From assembly GCF_009687905.1 (NCBI RefSeq), contig NZ_BLBG01000001.1, forward strand, positions 62,001-126,000: 64,000 bases of DNA, written 5' to 3'. Source of the DNA: Lacticaseibacillus zhaodongensis (GTDB taxonomy: Bacteria > Bacillota > Bacilli > Lactobacillales > Lactobacillaceae). Positions 9,489 to 18,248 of the stretch are shown one piece after another. Each line of letters opens with the position of its first letter. Positions within the stretch are counted from its first letter, which is position 1. The translations under genes and the position numbers were made by a program. The notes under the pieces are model-generated. The model did not search any database. It saw nothing but the letters and a program-made list of their open reading frames with translations, and was not told where the DNA came from.

Positions 9489-10601
9489 TTGACAGTTAGC
9501 AGCTTGCTTGCGTTATTGTTTGTAGTTGTTTCAGTACTGGGATTAGTGGTCAGTTGGCTTGCTGCTAGCCAGCGAGTGCGGCGTGAACGGCGGGATTTTC
9601 GCCTTGCCGCGCAGAGCGCACTCGTTGAAGTACCACGGTACCTGCTATTGGGATTGGTACCCGCTTTGGTGCTCGGCCCACTGTTGATCATTCTGGGTTT
9701 ACGCGTCAGCACGGCCTTCGTGCTGGCTTTCGCAGTTGTCACGGCGGTCAACGTCTTGTTGCCAGCATATTCACCATTATTAATCAGTATCGTGCCCCTA
9801 TTCAGTGTTTTGCTACAGGAACGGTGGGGGCGCAGCTTGGGACTGGTAAGCAGCAAGGACGCCGCAGCAACGGCAATCATGCTGGTCGGCTTGCTCTGTG
9901 CCCTCAATGCTCTGGCCTGCTTGTTTACGCCTTATCATAATTCGCCCCGGTTGCGACGGCGCCACGGCAGGAAGTGGGCTGCGTTCAGCGTGCGGCAGTT
10001 ATTGCTGTTTCCGCTACTGGTCCCGATTCCAGGGCAGCTGTTTGCGGCGTTGCCGTTCAGCCATGTGCTGGGAATCACGGGCGGCTGGAGTTTAGCCCTG
10101 CTGCCGGTAGTCCTTGGTTTTGGTTTCACGAACCGGGGCGGCTACAGTCGGCACACTCAACATCGGCGCGCATGGATCGAGGGTGTGACTGGCTTGCTGA
10201 TTGCAGCGACAGGTTGCAGCATGGTGCTCAGCGGCATGAGTAGTACGCTGGTTTTGCTGGTAGTTGCGGTCCTAGGACTCTTGGCTTACGGATTGGAATT
10301 ATTTGTCAGTCGCGGTCGCTATTCAATCGGTGTGGCCGCAGGTGGGGTCCGTGTGGTTGCGGTCCTGGACGGGACGCCAGCGGCCCGGATGCATTTGCAC
10401 CGCGGCGACACGGTATTACAGTGCAACGGGCAGGATGTTCCGACCGCTGCTGCATTATACGCGGCGACTCAAGAGCTGGGGACTTTTTGTCGCTTGCGGG
10501 TCCAAAATCGGGACGGCGAATTACGCTTAGCCGAAACGGCGATTTTTGCCGGTAGTCCGCACATGTTAGGAATTATTACTTTTGCAGAGGAAGAGCAATG
10601 A
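9489..10601 (+). CDS. MinJ-like polytopic membrane protein with C-terminal PDZ domain
   Basis: 370 residues. About seven hydrophobic spans occupy residues 1-275. A PDZ domain (about 278-360; GGVRVVAVLDGTPAARMHLH, then GDTVLQCNGQDV) follows. Architecture and place after ftsEX match Bacillus MinJ, the topological link between DivIVA and MinCD. Whether it acts in division here is inferred. The start is TTG with GAGGTG 8 nt upstream. The phoP ATG overlaps its stop (ATGA), so phosphate regulation and this protein may share a transcript. Confidence 0.78.
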   Translation: MTVSSLLALLFVVVSVLGLVVSWLAASQRVRRERRDFRLAAQSALVEVPRYLLLGLVPALVLGPLLIILGLRVSTAFVLAFAVVTAVNVLLPAYSPLLISIVPLFSVLLQERWGRSLGLVSSKDAAATAIMLVGLLCALNALACLFTPYHNSPRLRRRHGRKWAAFSVRQLLLFPLLVPIPGQLFAALPFSHVLGITGGWSLALLPVVLGFGFTNRGGYSRHTQHRRAWIEGVTGLLIAATGCSMVLSGMSSTLVLLVVAVLGLLAYGLELFVSRGRYSIGVAAGGVRVVAVLDGTPAARMHLHRGDTVLQCNGQDVPTAAALYAATQELGTFCRLRVQNRDGELRLAETAIFAGSPHMLGIITFAEEEQ

Positions 10602-11293
10602 AAAAAGTTCTGGTTGTTGATGACGAACCGTCAATCGTCACCTTACTTAAGTACAATTTGGAAGCTGAGCATTACCAGGTTACGACAGCTGCGGATGGTA
10701 ATTCAGCGTATAACGAGGCTTTACGGCACAAGTTCGATTTTATTATTTTGGACCTCATGCTCCCCGGGATGGACGGACTGGAGGTCACCAAGCGCCTGCG
10801 CCGGGCTGACATCGCGACCCCCATAATCATGCTGACGGCTAAAGACAGCGAGACTGACAAAATCGTCGGCTTGGAGCTTGGTGCCGATGATTACGTGACG
10901 AAGCCATTTTCACCGCGTGAGATCATTGCTAGATTAAAGGCGATTGAACGCCGCGTCGATGATACTCGCTATCGCAAGGCCGCCGTGGTTAATATTGGAC
11001 AGCTGCATATTGATACAGGTAGTCACCGCATTTTGATGGGTAAGGAGCGGCTGATGCTCACCCCCAAGGAATACGAACTACTCGTTTACTTAGCGGAACA
11101 CGCGGGGCAGATTCTCAGTCGGGAACGGCTTTTGGACCGTGTTTGGGGATATGACTATGCGGGGCAAACCCGGATGGTGGACGTACAAATCAGTCACCTG
11201 CGCGAGAAAATCGAAAAAGATCCGAAGAACCCGGATTATATTCAGACTGTTCGGGGGTTTGGATACGAACTGGAGGAGCCGACCGATGCATAA
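10598..11293 (+). CDS. phoP: Response regulator PhoP (OmpR family)
   Basis: 231 residues. Receiver domain with acidic pocket DD (8-9), phospho-acceptor Asp52 (IILDLMLPGMDG), Thr in MLTAKDS and Lys in VTKPFSP; a C-terminal winged helix (TPKEYELLVYLAEH, and DRVWGYDY). With PhoR it should respond to phosphate limitation. The assignment as PhoP rather than another OmpR regulator rests on the adjacent phoR-type kinase, the pst operon and the Pho-box repeats upstream of pstS. Its ATG overlaps the preceding stop. Confidence 0.9.
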   Translation: MKKVLVVDDEPSIVTLLKYNLEAEHYQVTTAADGNSAYNEALRHKFDFIILDLMLPGMDGLEVTKRLRRADIATPIIMLTAKDSETDKIVGLELGADDYVTKPFSPREIIARLKAIERRVDDTRYRKAAVVNIGQLHIDTGSHRILMGKERLMLTPKEYELLVYLAEHAGQILSRERLLDRVWGYDYAGQTRMVDVQISHLREKIEKDPKNPDYIQTVRGFGYELEEPTDA

Positions 11294-12929
11294 ACATGAG
11301 CGTCGTAGCGTTTGGGAATTGAGCCTGCTAGCAATAGTGGGCTTTTTTGCCATTTTGGCCATCGCGGTGGTTGGGTTACGGGTGCACCAACGTGAAGCCC
11401 TCCGCAATACTGCCAGTATTGTGCGGAGTGACACCCGGCCCCCAGCGTGGACCCACATGCACGTTGTGGACATGAAGGGCCACAGCTTGCGGGCCCGTGA
11501 TTTGCGGACCCACACAATCAATGGTCAGATTCCGGAGGCGGGTGCCTTCGACACGATTCATCCGCATGGTGTCCCAGAATTGGTCTACTACATGAACGTT
11601 GACGGGCGCTTGTACGCCCTCACGCAGCGACGCCAGACGGTCTGGAACGTTGCACCGCACCTGATGTTGCTTTTAATTATCGTGTACTGGGGCTTATACG
11701 TATTACTAATGTTGTTGTGGCGGGTTCGGAGCAAGCACTTACGAGCTGAAATTCAGAGCATCGCCCGCAATTTTCAGCAAATTCGGCGCAATGAACCAAC
11801 GCAGCAGTTGTTGTTAACGCCCCATTCACGTCTGTACCCAATCGCCCAGGCGGCCCAGGATTTGGCGCAGCAATTAACTACAACGCGGCAAGATGCGCAG
11901 ATGCGACGTGCGCGTTTTGACCGCCTGATGCAGAATTTACCTCAAGGGGTAATGCTGATCGATGACGCACGTAACGTGCAAATCACGAACGCAGCAATGG
12001 CGCAGATGCTCGGGAAGAGCATTCAGCCCGTTGTGCACCCATATGTTGATGATATTAAAGATTATCACCTGACCAAGATGGTTGAAAAGGCACTGCTTAA
12101 GGGCAAAGTGCAGCGGCGGGAATTGGACCTTAGTGAAACTGAACGGTCAGTTGAAGCCAGCGTGGTGCCGATTGGCGTAGGCAACAACCGTAGTCAGGTT
12201 CTGATCATCCTTTATGATTTAACATATTTGCGGAGTGTTGAAAGAATGCAGACGGACTTTGTTGCCAATGTCAGCCACGAACTTAAGACCCCAATCACCG
12301 CAATCAGCGGCTTTGCGGAGACATTGCTCGGTGGAGCCAAGGATGACCCGGCTGTTCTGACGCAGTTTCTGCAAATTATTGCCAAAGAGGCGGCGCGGCT
12401 GACGCAACTGGTTAACGACATTATCACCTTGCAGCGTGGGGGGACGGATCGGCATTTGGAAACCATTAGCGTTCGCCAAGCGGTTGAACAGGCACTTCAG
12501 AACGTTGCGGGCACTATCAAGAAGCGGCAGCTTCACGTAGAGACTATCGTGCCGCGGGAATTACACGTGCGGGTCGACGCACCCCGGCTGACACAGGTTC
12601 TGCATAATCTAATCGACAACGCCGTCTTTTATAACCGCGATGGTGGTGCAATTACCGTTAGCACTTTGCGAGAAGAAAATCAGTTGGCTATTATCGTCCG
12701 CGATACCGGAATCGGGATCCCCGCGGCCGAGCAGGCGCGGATTTTTGAACGATTCTACCGGGTCGATAAGGCGCGCAGTCGCAATAACGGTGGTACCGGC
12801 TTAGGACTGGCGATTGTTGCCGATGCGGTCAATGATTTGAACGGTAAAATTCAGCTGACTAGTCAGCCTGGCCGCGGCAGTACCTTCACCGTAACGATTC
12901 CGGTCGCATTTACAGAACCTTTACAATAA
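11286..12929 (+). CDS. phoR: Sensor histidine kinase PhoR
   Basis: 547 residues. TM1 at about 13-33, an extracytoplasmic loop of about 90 residues, TM2 at about 123-146, a PAS-like region (about 215-310), then HisKA with phospho-acceptor His331 (NVSHELKTPITA) and a HATPase domain (N box LHNLIDNAVFYN, G boxes DTGIGIP and GGTGLGLAI). It overlaps phoP by 8 bp behind GGAGGAG. It should phosphorylate PhoP. The last codons double as part of the Pho-box array of pstS. Confidence 0.92.
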   Translation: MHKHERRSVWELSLLAIVGFFAILAIAVVGLRVHQREALRNTASIVRSDTRPPAWTHMHVVDMKGHSLRARDLRTHTINGQIPEAGAFDTIHPHGVPELVYYMNVDGRLYALTQRRQTVWNVAPHLMLLLIIVYWGLYVLLMLLWRVRSKHLRAEIQSIARNFQQIRRNEPTQQLLLTPHSRLYPIAQAAQDLAQQLTTTRQDAQMRRARFDRLMQNLPQGVMLIDDARNVQITNAAMAQMLGKSIQPVVHPYVDDIKDYHLTKMVEKALLKGKVQRRELDLSETERSVEASVVPIGVGNNRSQVLIILYDLTYLRSVERMQTDFVANVSHELKTPITAISGFAETLLGGAKDDPAVLTQFLQIIAKEAARLTQLVNDIITLQRGGTDRHLETISVRQAVEQALQNVAGTIKKRQLHVETIVPRELHVRVDAPRLTQVLHNLIDNAVFYNRDGGAITVSTLREENQLAIIVRDTGIGIPAAEQARIFERFYRVDKARSRNNGGTGLGLAIVADAVNDLNGKIQLTSQPGRGSTFTVTIPVAFTEPLQ

Positions 12930-12962
12930 TTGGGCCGCGCCGTTACACAGTGCTGGTATTCT
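12909..12962 (+). promoter_or_regulatory. Pho-box array and promoter of the pst operon
   Basis: TTTACA at 12909-12914 and again at 12920-12925, then GTTACA at 12942-12947: starts are 11 and 22 bp apart, the one-helical-turn phasing of PhoP direct repeats (TTAACA-like). A TATTCT at 12957-12962 could be the -10 box, with the repeats replacing the -35 region. The array begins inside the phoR stop region. Confidence 0.65.
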
Positions 12963-12993
12963 GAAAATGTATTGAAAACGGAGGTGGGCATAA

Positions 12994-13866
12994 ATGGCGA
13001 AACGGAAAATGGTTCTGGGTGTACTGACCATGGTGGTGCTAGCGCTGGGATTAGGGGCGTGCAAGCGCAACGATGGGCAGTCAATTACGATTGTTGGTAG
13101 TTCCGCTTTGCAACCCTTAGTTGAAGCTGCGGGTGAGCAGTACAGCAATGATAACTTAGGTGTGTTCATCAATGTACAAGGCGGCGGTTCCGGTACCGGT
13201 CTTTCCCAGATTCAAGAGGGCGCCGTTGGAATTGGCACTTCCGATCTATTTGCGAGCGAAAAAACAGGCATTAAGGCCAGCAAGCTTGTCGATCACCGGG
13301 TTGCGGTTGTTGGCGTGACCCCGGTTGTGAACAAAAAAGTCAACGTCAAGAACCTGAGCATCAGCCAGTTACGGCAGATTTTCACCGGTGAAATAACTAA
13401 TTGGCGCCAGGTCGGGGGCAAAAATTTGCCCATCGTAATCGTCAACCGGGCGCAGGGTTCCGGGACCCGGGCAACTTTTGAACGCTGGGTTATGGCTGGA
13501 CAGCCAGCGATTGCTGCGCAGGAACAGGATTCCACGGGGATGGTTCGCCAAATCGTTGCCAGCACTCCGGGAGCGATTTCCTACATGGCGTTTTCCTACG
13601 TTGATAAGAGCATCAAGCCACTGGCCGTTGATCACGTTGCCCCGACCGCCGCTAATGTGCACACTAACCGCTGGAAGATTTGGGCCTACGAGCACATGTA
13701 CACGCACGGTCCGGCTCGCGGTTTGAACAAGCGGTTTATTGATTATGTTTTAAGCAACAACATTCAGAATACCCTGGTCAAACAAATGGGCTACATTCCG
13801 GTTAGAGACATGCGTGTCGAACGGGACGTTAACGGTAAGGTCACCGCAGTGAGGGGGAACGAATAA
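12994..13866 (+). CDS. pstS: Phosphate ABC transporter substrate-binding lipoprotein PstS
   Basis: 290 residues. A lipoprotein signal with lipobox LGAC (Cys23) anchors it outside the membrane; lgt at 21.2 kb would lipidate it. The phosphate-binding family motifs are visible: IVGSSALQPLVEAAG near the N-terminus, GGGSGTGLSQI, and the phosphate-contact segment RAQGSGTRATFE. It delivers phosphate to PstCA-PstB. GGAGGTGG precedes the ATG. First gene of the pst operon, whose later genes overlap or nearly touch. Confidence 0.96.
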   Translation: MAKRKMVLGVLTMVVLALGLGACKRNDGQSITIVGSSALQPLVEAAGEQYSNDNLGVFINVQGGGSGTGLSQIQEGAVGIGTSDLFASEKTGIKASKLVDHRVAVVGVTPVVNKKVNVKNLSISQLRQIFTGEITNWRQVGGKNLPIVIVNRAQGSGTRATFERWVMAGQPAIAAQEQDSTGMVRQIVASTPGAISYMAFSYVDKSIKPLAVDHVAPTAANVHTNRWKIWAYEHMYTHGPARGLNKRFIDYVLSNNIQNTLVKQMGYIPVRDMRVERDVNGKVTAVRGNE

Positions 13867-14798
13867 TGCAAAATCAAAATGATGATATTCGTGCCGCCCT
13901 ATTGCGGAAGTCTCGGTCTAGTAAGCTGGAACGGCGCGGGAAATTTATCTCGTGGCTGTGCATTGCCATTATTGTGGTTGTCGTGTTTGCTATCTTTGGC
14001 TTCGTTGCTTACCGCGGCCTGTCCACCTTTTTTGGCACCAAGGTGACCCTCTGGAATTTCCTGAGCAAAACTGCTTGGGCGCCTGGGACCACAGATGCGT
14101 CTGGGGTGCCGAAGGTTGGAGCGCTGCCCATGATTGTCGGTAGTTTCGGTGTTACACTGCTGTCGGCCCTCCTAGCGACCCCGTTTGCGATTGGGGCGGC
14201 TATCTTCATGACCGAAATCTCGCCGCGTTGGGGTGGCAAAATTCTCCAGCCAGTCATTGACTTGCTGGTGGGGATTCCGTCAGTTGTCTACGGGTTCATC
14301 GGCTTGAGCGTGGTGGTGCCACTGATTAGACATGTGTTCGGTGGCACCGGGTTCGGGATCCTCGCCGGGACCTTCGTGCTCTTCGTCATGATTTTACCCA
14401 CAGTGACCTCAATGACTGTTTCTGCATTGCGGGCCGTGCCACGGAACTACCGGCAAGCATCACTGGCCCTTGGCGCAACGCGCTGGCAGACCATCTACAA
14501 GGTAGTCCTGCGGGCGGCGACACCTGGCATTTTGACCGGAATCGTTTTCGGAATGGCGCGGGCGTTTGGTGAGGCGCTGGCAGTGCAAATGGTGATTGGG
14601 AACGCGGCGCTGTTGCCGCAGAACCTGATCAGTCCGGCCAGCACCCTGACCTCCGTTTTGACGAGTGGAATTGGGAACACGGTCATGGGCAGTCTTGAAA
14701 ACAACGCGCTGTGGTCACTGGCGCTGTTGCTGCTACTCATGTCCTTAGCGTTTAACTTGATTACACGCTGGATCGGTAAGCGAGGTGCAATGAAATGA
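13866..14798 (+). CDS. pstC: Phosphate ABC transporter permease PstC
   Basis: 310 residues, six predicted membrane spans with the permease EAA loop (ALRAVPRNYRQASLALGATR). It forms the channel with PstA. The start overlaps the pstS stop (TAATG) and the end overlaps pstA (ATGA). A long soluble loop follows TM1, as usual for PstC. Confidence 0.95.
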   Translation: MQNQNDDIRAALLRKSRSSKLERRGKFISWLCIAIIVVVVFAIFGFVAYRGLSTFFGTKVTLWNFLSKTAWAPGTTDASGVPKVGALPMIVGSFGVTLLSALLATPFAIGAAIFMTEISPRWGGKILQPVIDLLVGIPSVVYGFIGLSVVVPLIRHVFGGTGFGILAGTFVLFVMILPTVTSMTVSALRAVPRNYRQASLALGATRWQTIYKVVLRAATPGILTGIVFGMARAFGEALAVQMVIGNAALLPQNLISPASTLTSVLTSGIGNTVMGSLENNALWSLALLLLLMSLAFNLITRWIGKRGAMK

Positions 14799-15679
14799 CA
14801 GCTAAACGTGCTGATAAAATCGCGACGATTATTTTGGATGTCATCGCGGGCGTCATCGTCCTCATCTTGGCCAGTCTTCTTGGTTACATTCTGGTGCGTG
14901 GCTTGCCTGAAGTTTCCTGGCATTTCTTGACCAGTCCGTCTAAGGCCTTCAGTTCAGGTGGGGGAATCGGAATCCAGCTTTTCAACTCCTTTTACTTGCT
15001 GTTATTGTCGATGCTCATTTCGCTACCGCTAGCGATGGGGGCGGGGATTTACCTTGCGGAGTACTCAAAACCTTCCTTTGCGACCGATTTTGTCCGGACC
15101 GCAATTGAAATTCTCAGTAGCCTTCCGTCTGTAGTTGTGGGTTTGTTTGGTTTCTTGGTCTTCGTACTGCAGTTTCAAATCGGCTTCTCCATTCTGAGTG
15201 GGGCTTTGACCCTAACCGTTTTCAACTTACCACTGCTCACCCGGAACATTGAAGACGCCCTTCGCCAGGTTGATTTTGCCCAGCGGGAAGCAGGGCTAGC
15301 GCTTGGTTTGTCGCGTTGGGAAACCGTTCTGCGCATCGTTATACCGGAGGCGCTGCCGGGGATCATTTCCGGGGTTGTTCTTAGCGCCGGCCGGGTGTTT
15401 GGCGAAGCTGCGGCCTTGATTTACACCGCCGGACAGAGTGCGCCAGCACTGAATTTTGCTGACTGGAACCCCGCCTCAATTTCTAGTCCCTTGAGTCCAA
15501 TGCGTCCGGCCGAAACGCTCGCCGTGCACATCTGGAAAATTAATTCTGAGGGGATTCAGCCCGATGCTTCTGCAGTTTCTGCTGGTGCCAGTGCGGTGCT
15601 GATTCTGGCCGTGTTGCTGTTTAACTTTGCGGCCCGGTTCTTGGGTAACAAATTGCACAAAAAGATAACTGCTGGATAG
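14795..15679 (+). CDS. pstA: Phosphate ABC transporter permease PstA
   Basis: 294 residues, six membrane spans, EAA loop (DFAQREAGLALGLSRWETVL). Second channel subunit. It overlaps pstC by 4 bp and is followed 9 bp later by pstB1. Contains the PstA-type segment GIGIQLFNSFYLLLLSM before the core permease fold. Confidence 0.95.
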   Translation: MTAKRADKIATIILDVIAGVIVLILASLLGYILVRGLPEVSWHFLTSPSKAFSSGGGIGIQLFNSFYLLLLSMLISLPLAMGAGIYLAEYSKPSFATDFVRTAIEILSSLPSVVVGLFGFLVFVLQFQIGFSILSGALTLTVFNLPLLTRNIEDALRQVDFAQREAGLALGLSRWETVLRIVIPEALPGIISGVVLSAGRVFGEAAALIYTAGQSAPALNFADWNPASISSPLSPMRPAETLAVHIWKINSEGIQPDASAVSAGASAVLILAVLLFNFAARFLGNKLHKKITAG

Positions 15680-15688
15680 GAGGCAAGC

Positions 15689-16492
15689 ATGGCATATTCG
15701 CTTGATGACCGTTTCATTCGGGAACTGCCTGCAGATAGTGAAATTGCGCTGAGCACCGACGATTTACGGGTGTTTTATGGCGACAAGGAAGCTATCCACG
15801 GGGTGAGTTTGCCCTTTGAACGCTACAAAATTACGTCCTTGATTGGTCCTAGTGGTTCGGGTAAGTCCACTTATTTGCGCTCGTTGAACCGGATGAACGA
15901 CACGGTTCCAGGCGCGCACGTTGAGGGTCGAATCAATTACCGGGGATTGAACATTAACTCTTCTGAAGTGGATGTGTACGAGATGCGCAAGCACATCGGG
16001 ATGGTGTTCCAGCGGCCGAACCCCTTTGCCAAATCAATTTATGACAACATCACTTTTGCCCTGAAGCGTTTCGGCATGCGGGATAAGGAGCAGCTTGATG
16101 CAATTGTTGAGATGAGCCTGCAGGGGGCCGCACTCTGGGATGAGGTTAAGGACAAGCTGCATAAAAGCGCTTTGGCCTTGTCTGGTGGGCAGCAGCAGCG
16201 GCTGTGTATTGCCCGGGCAATTGCGATGCACCCCGACGTATTGCTACTGGACGAACCGGCCAGCGCACTGGATCCCATCTCAACGGCCGCTGTCGAGGAC
16301 ACCTTGCTGCGGCTCAAGGATTCATACACGATCATTATCGTGACCCACAACATGCAGCAGGCTGCCCGGATCAGTGATTACACGGCGTTCTTTTACAGTG
16401 GCCAGTGCCTTGAATTCGATGAGACCAGCAAAATCTTTACGCGGCCGAAGATCCAGGCGACTGATGATTACGTTGCTGGGCATTTCGGTTAG
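15689..16492 (+). CDS. pstB: Phosphate ABC transporter ATPase PstB (copy 1)
   Basis: 267 residues. Walker A GPSGSGKS at about 53-60, signature [19 protein letters not shown], Walker B VLLLDEPASALDP. It powers PstCA. It carries about 20 extra N-terminal residues before the ATPase core compared with copy 2 (MAYSLDDRFIREL). Tandem pstB paralogues are common in lactobacilli; how they divide the work is not known from sequence. Confidence 0.95.
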   Translation: MAYSLDDRFIRELPADSEIALSTDDLRVFYGDKEAIHGVSLPFERYKITSLIGPSGSGKSTYLRSLNRMNDTVPGAHVEGRINYRGLNINSSEVDVYEMRKHIGMVFQRPNPFAKSIYDNITFALKRFGMRDKEQLDAIVEMSLQGAALWDEVKDKLHKSALALSGGQQQRLCIARAIAMHPDVLLLDEPASALDPISTAAVEDTLLRLKDSYTIIIVTHNMQQAARISDYTAFFYSGQCLEFDETSKIFTRPKIQATDDYVAGHFG

Positions 16493-16530
16493 CATTGGCG
16501 ACGGCTGCTTATTAGGCAGGAGGAGTGAAC

Positions 16531-17289
16531 ATGGCAGAAGAGATTATTACGGCCAAGGACGTGCGGCTCAAGTATGGCGATTTCGAAGCGCTGCACGGTA
16601 TTGACCTCAGTTTTCGCAAAAATGAAATCACGGCCATGATTGGTCCCAGTGGCTGCGGCAAGTCGACGTTCTTGCGCTGCTTGAACCGGATGAATGACTT
16701 GATTGACGGTGTGACCATTACTGGTGACATGCGGCTCGAGGGTAAGGATATCTACGCTCCCGATACCGATGCAGTTGAGTTGCGCAAGCAGGTCGGGATG
16801 GTGTTCCAGCAGCCGATTCCCTTCCCGTTTAGTATTTATGACAACGTTGTGTATGGTTTGCGCGTGGCCGGAGTTAAGGACCGCGGAACGCTTGACGCCG
16901 CCGTTGAGAAGAGTTTGCGGCAGGCTGCGCTGTGGGATGAGGTTAAGGATAAGTTGCACGACTCCGCACTGGGGCTTTCGGGCGGTCAGCAGCAGCGGGT
17001 TGCGATTGCCCGCGTGCTTGCAACCCAGCCGGAAGTAATCTTGATGGATGAACCAACTAGTGCGCTCGACCCAATCGCAGCCACCTTGATCGAAAACATG
17101 TTGCTTGAACTGCGGAGTGACTATACAATCATTATTGTCACGCACAGCATGCATCAGGCCTCACGGATCTCAGACCGGACGGCGTTTTTCTTGCAGGGTA
17201 ATCTGGTCGAATTTGCACCAACCAAGACGATTTTCATGAATCCGCAGAAGAAAGAAACTGAGGATTACATCAGTGGGCGTTTTGGCTAG
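16531..17289 (+). CDS. pstB: Phosphate ABC transporter ATPase PstB (copy 2)
   Basis: 252 residues with a complete ATPase: Walker [10 protein letters not shown] at about 38-46, signature [19 protein letters not shown], Walker [14 protein letters not shown]. The ATG at 16531 is preferred over the GTG at 16525 because AGGAGG ends 8 nt before it. It follows pstB1 by 38 bp. The two copies are clearly paralogous but not a recent duplication. Confidence 0.95.
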   Translation: MAEEIITAKDVRLKYGDFEALHGIDLSFRKNEITAMIGPSGCGKSTFLRCLNRMNDLIDGVTITGDMRLEGKDIYAPDTDAVELRKQVGMVFQQPIPFPFSIYDNVVYGLRVAGVKDRGTLDAAVEKSLRQAALWDEVKDKLHDSALGLSGGQQQRVAIARVLATQPEVILMDEPTSALDPIAATLIENMLLELRSDYTIIIVTHSMHQASRISDRTAFFLQGNLVEFAPTKTIFMNPQKKETEDYISGRFG

Positions 17290-17353
17290 ATGAAGCGCAG
17301 GGTTGCTAGCGCGCGGCAGTAGGGACGGCTTTTATAATCAAAAGGGGGCACGG

Positions 17354-18034
17354 ATGATGCGTCAAGAATTCAGTCAGGATCTGCAGGACTTGCACGTGAG
17401 CTTTACGGAAATGGGAATGATGGTGAATGAAGCCATTCACAAGTCTGTTAAGGCGTTCATCAATCACGACAAGGCCTTGGCCCGAACGGTGATTGCTGAT
17501 GACCACAAAATCAACGAACACGAAGTTAGTTTGGAGCAGCACTGTTTCGAAATCATCGCCCTGCAGCAGCCAGTGACCAGTGACTTGCGCCAGGTTGTGA
17601 CGGCGATGAAGGCGAGCGCGGACCTTGAACGCATGGGCGACCACGCTGTTTCGATTGCCAAATCAACCATTCGGGTTAAGGGCAAAACGCGGGTGCCTGA
17701 GATCGAGGATACCTTAGCGCAGATGGCTGCGTCCGTTAAGAAAATGGGCGAAGAGGTTCTTGACGCGTATGTGCACACCGACTACAAGCGGGCCGCGACC
17801 ATTGCGGCTGAAGACCATCATGTCAATGGCTTCTCACGAGATGTTTACCAGGCCTGCATTAAACACATGCAGGAGGATGCCAACACGGTCGTTGGTGCGA
17901 TGGATTACATGCTCGTGGCCTCATACTTGGAGCGAATCGGGGATTACGTCACGAACATTTGTGAATGGATCGTTTACCTGCACAATGGCAAACTGACCGA
18001 ACTCAACAATAATGCCGATGAGGATAAATTCTGA
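17354..18034 (+). CDS. phoU: Phosphate-uptake regulator PhoU
   Basis: 226 residues, two homologous three-helix bundles (repeat motifs LERMGDHAVSIAKST and LERIGDYVTNICEW, with the metal-binding Glu-Asp pattern). PhoU connects Pst transport state to PhoR and limits phosphate uptake. The start is ATG 17354 behind AAGGGGG; an ATG three bases later is equivalent. Last gene of the pst operon, closed by a strong terminator. Confidence 0.95.
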   Translation: MMRQEFSQDLQDLHVSFTEMGMMVNEAIHKSVKAFINHDKALARTVIADDHKINEHEVSLEQHCFEIIALQQPVTSDLRQVVTAMKASADLERMGDHAVSIAKSTIRVKGKTRVPEIEDTLAQMAASVKKMGEEVLDAYVHTDYKRAATIAAEDHHVNGFSRDVYQACIKHMQEDANTVVGAMDYMLVASYLERIGDYVTNICEWIVYLHNGKLTELNNNADEDKF

Positions 18035-18075
18035 TTGCACATTTTGCAGTCCCGGCCCGACCGTGCCTTGCCTTA

Positions 18076-18109
18076 GCCTGATTCCGCCGCCGCGGAACCG
18101 GGCTTTTTT
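18076..18109 (+). terminator. pst-phoU operon terminator
   Basis: TTCCGC (18082-18087) pairs with GCGGAA (18092-18097) inside outer GCC/GGC pairs; six Ts follow. Confidence 0.88.
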
Positions 18110-18147
18110 CACAGAGTGGCAGCTCGCGGTTAAAAGTTGTTAATCGG

Positions 18148-18161
18148 TCTAAGGTCGGACA
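18148..18161 (+). promoter_or_regulatory. Candidate LiaR/CesR-type operator upstream of the LiaX-like gene
   Basis: GTCTAAGGTCGGAC is a GTC-N8-GAC dyad resembling, from memory, the boxes bound by LiaR, CesR and VraR cell-envelope stress regulators. It lies about 88 bp before the gene. A CATAAT at 18206-18211 is a possible -10 box. Confidence 0.4.
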
Positions 18162-18248
18162 ATAAAATCAACCTTTGGCCCTATGTAATCCTCGCGGGGG
18201 CGCTGCATAATAGGATTATCGAATCCGAAGTCAAATGGAGGCCGAGAC

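Noticed and set aside
15689-17289. Two pstB genes as a recent tandem duplication
   Set aside because: They are diverged along their whole length, with different N-termini; tandem pstB paralogues are normal in lactobacilli.
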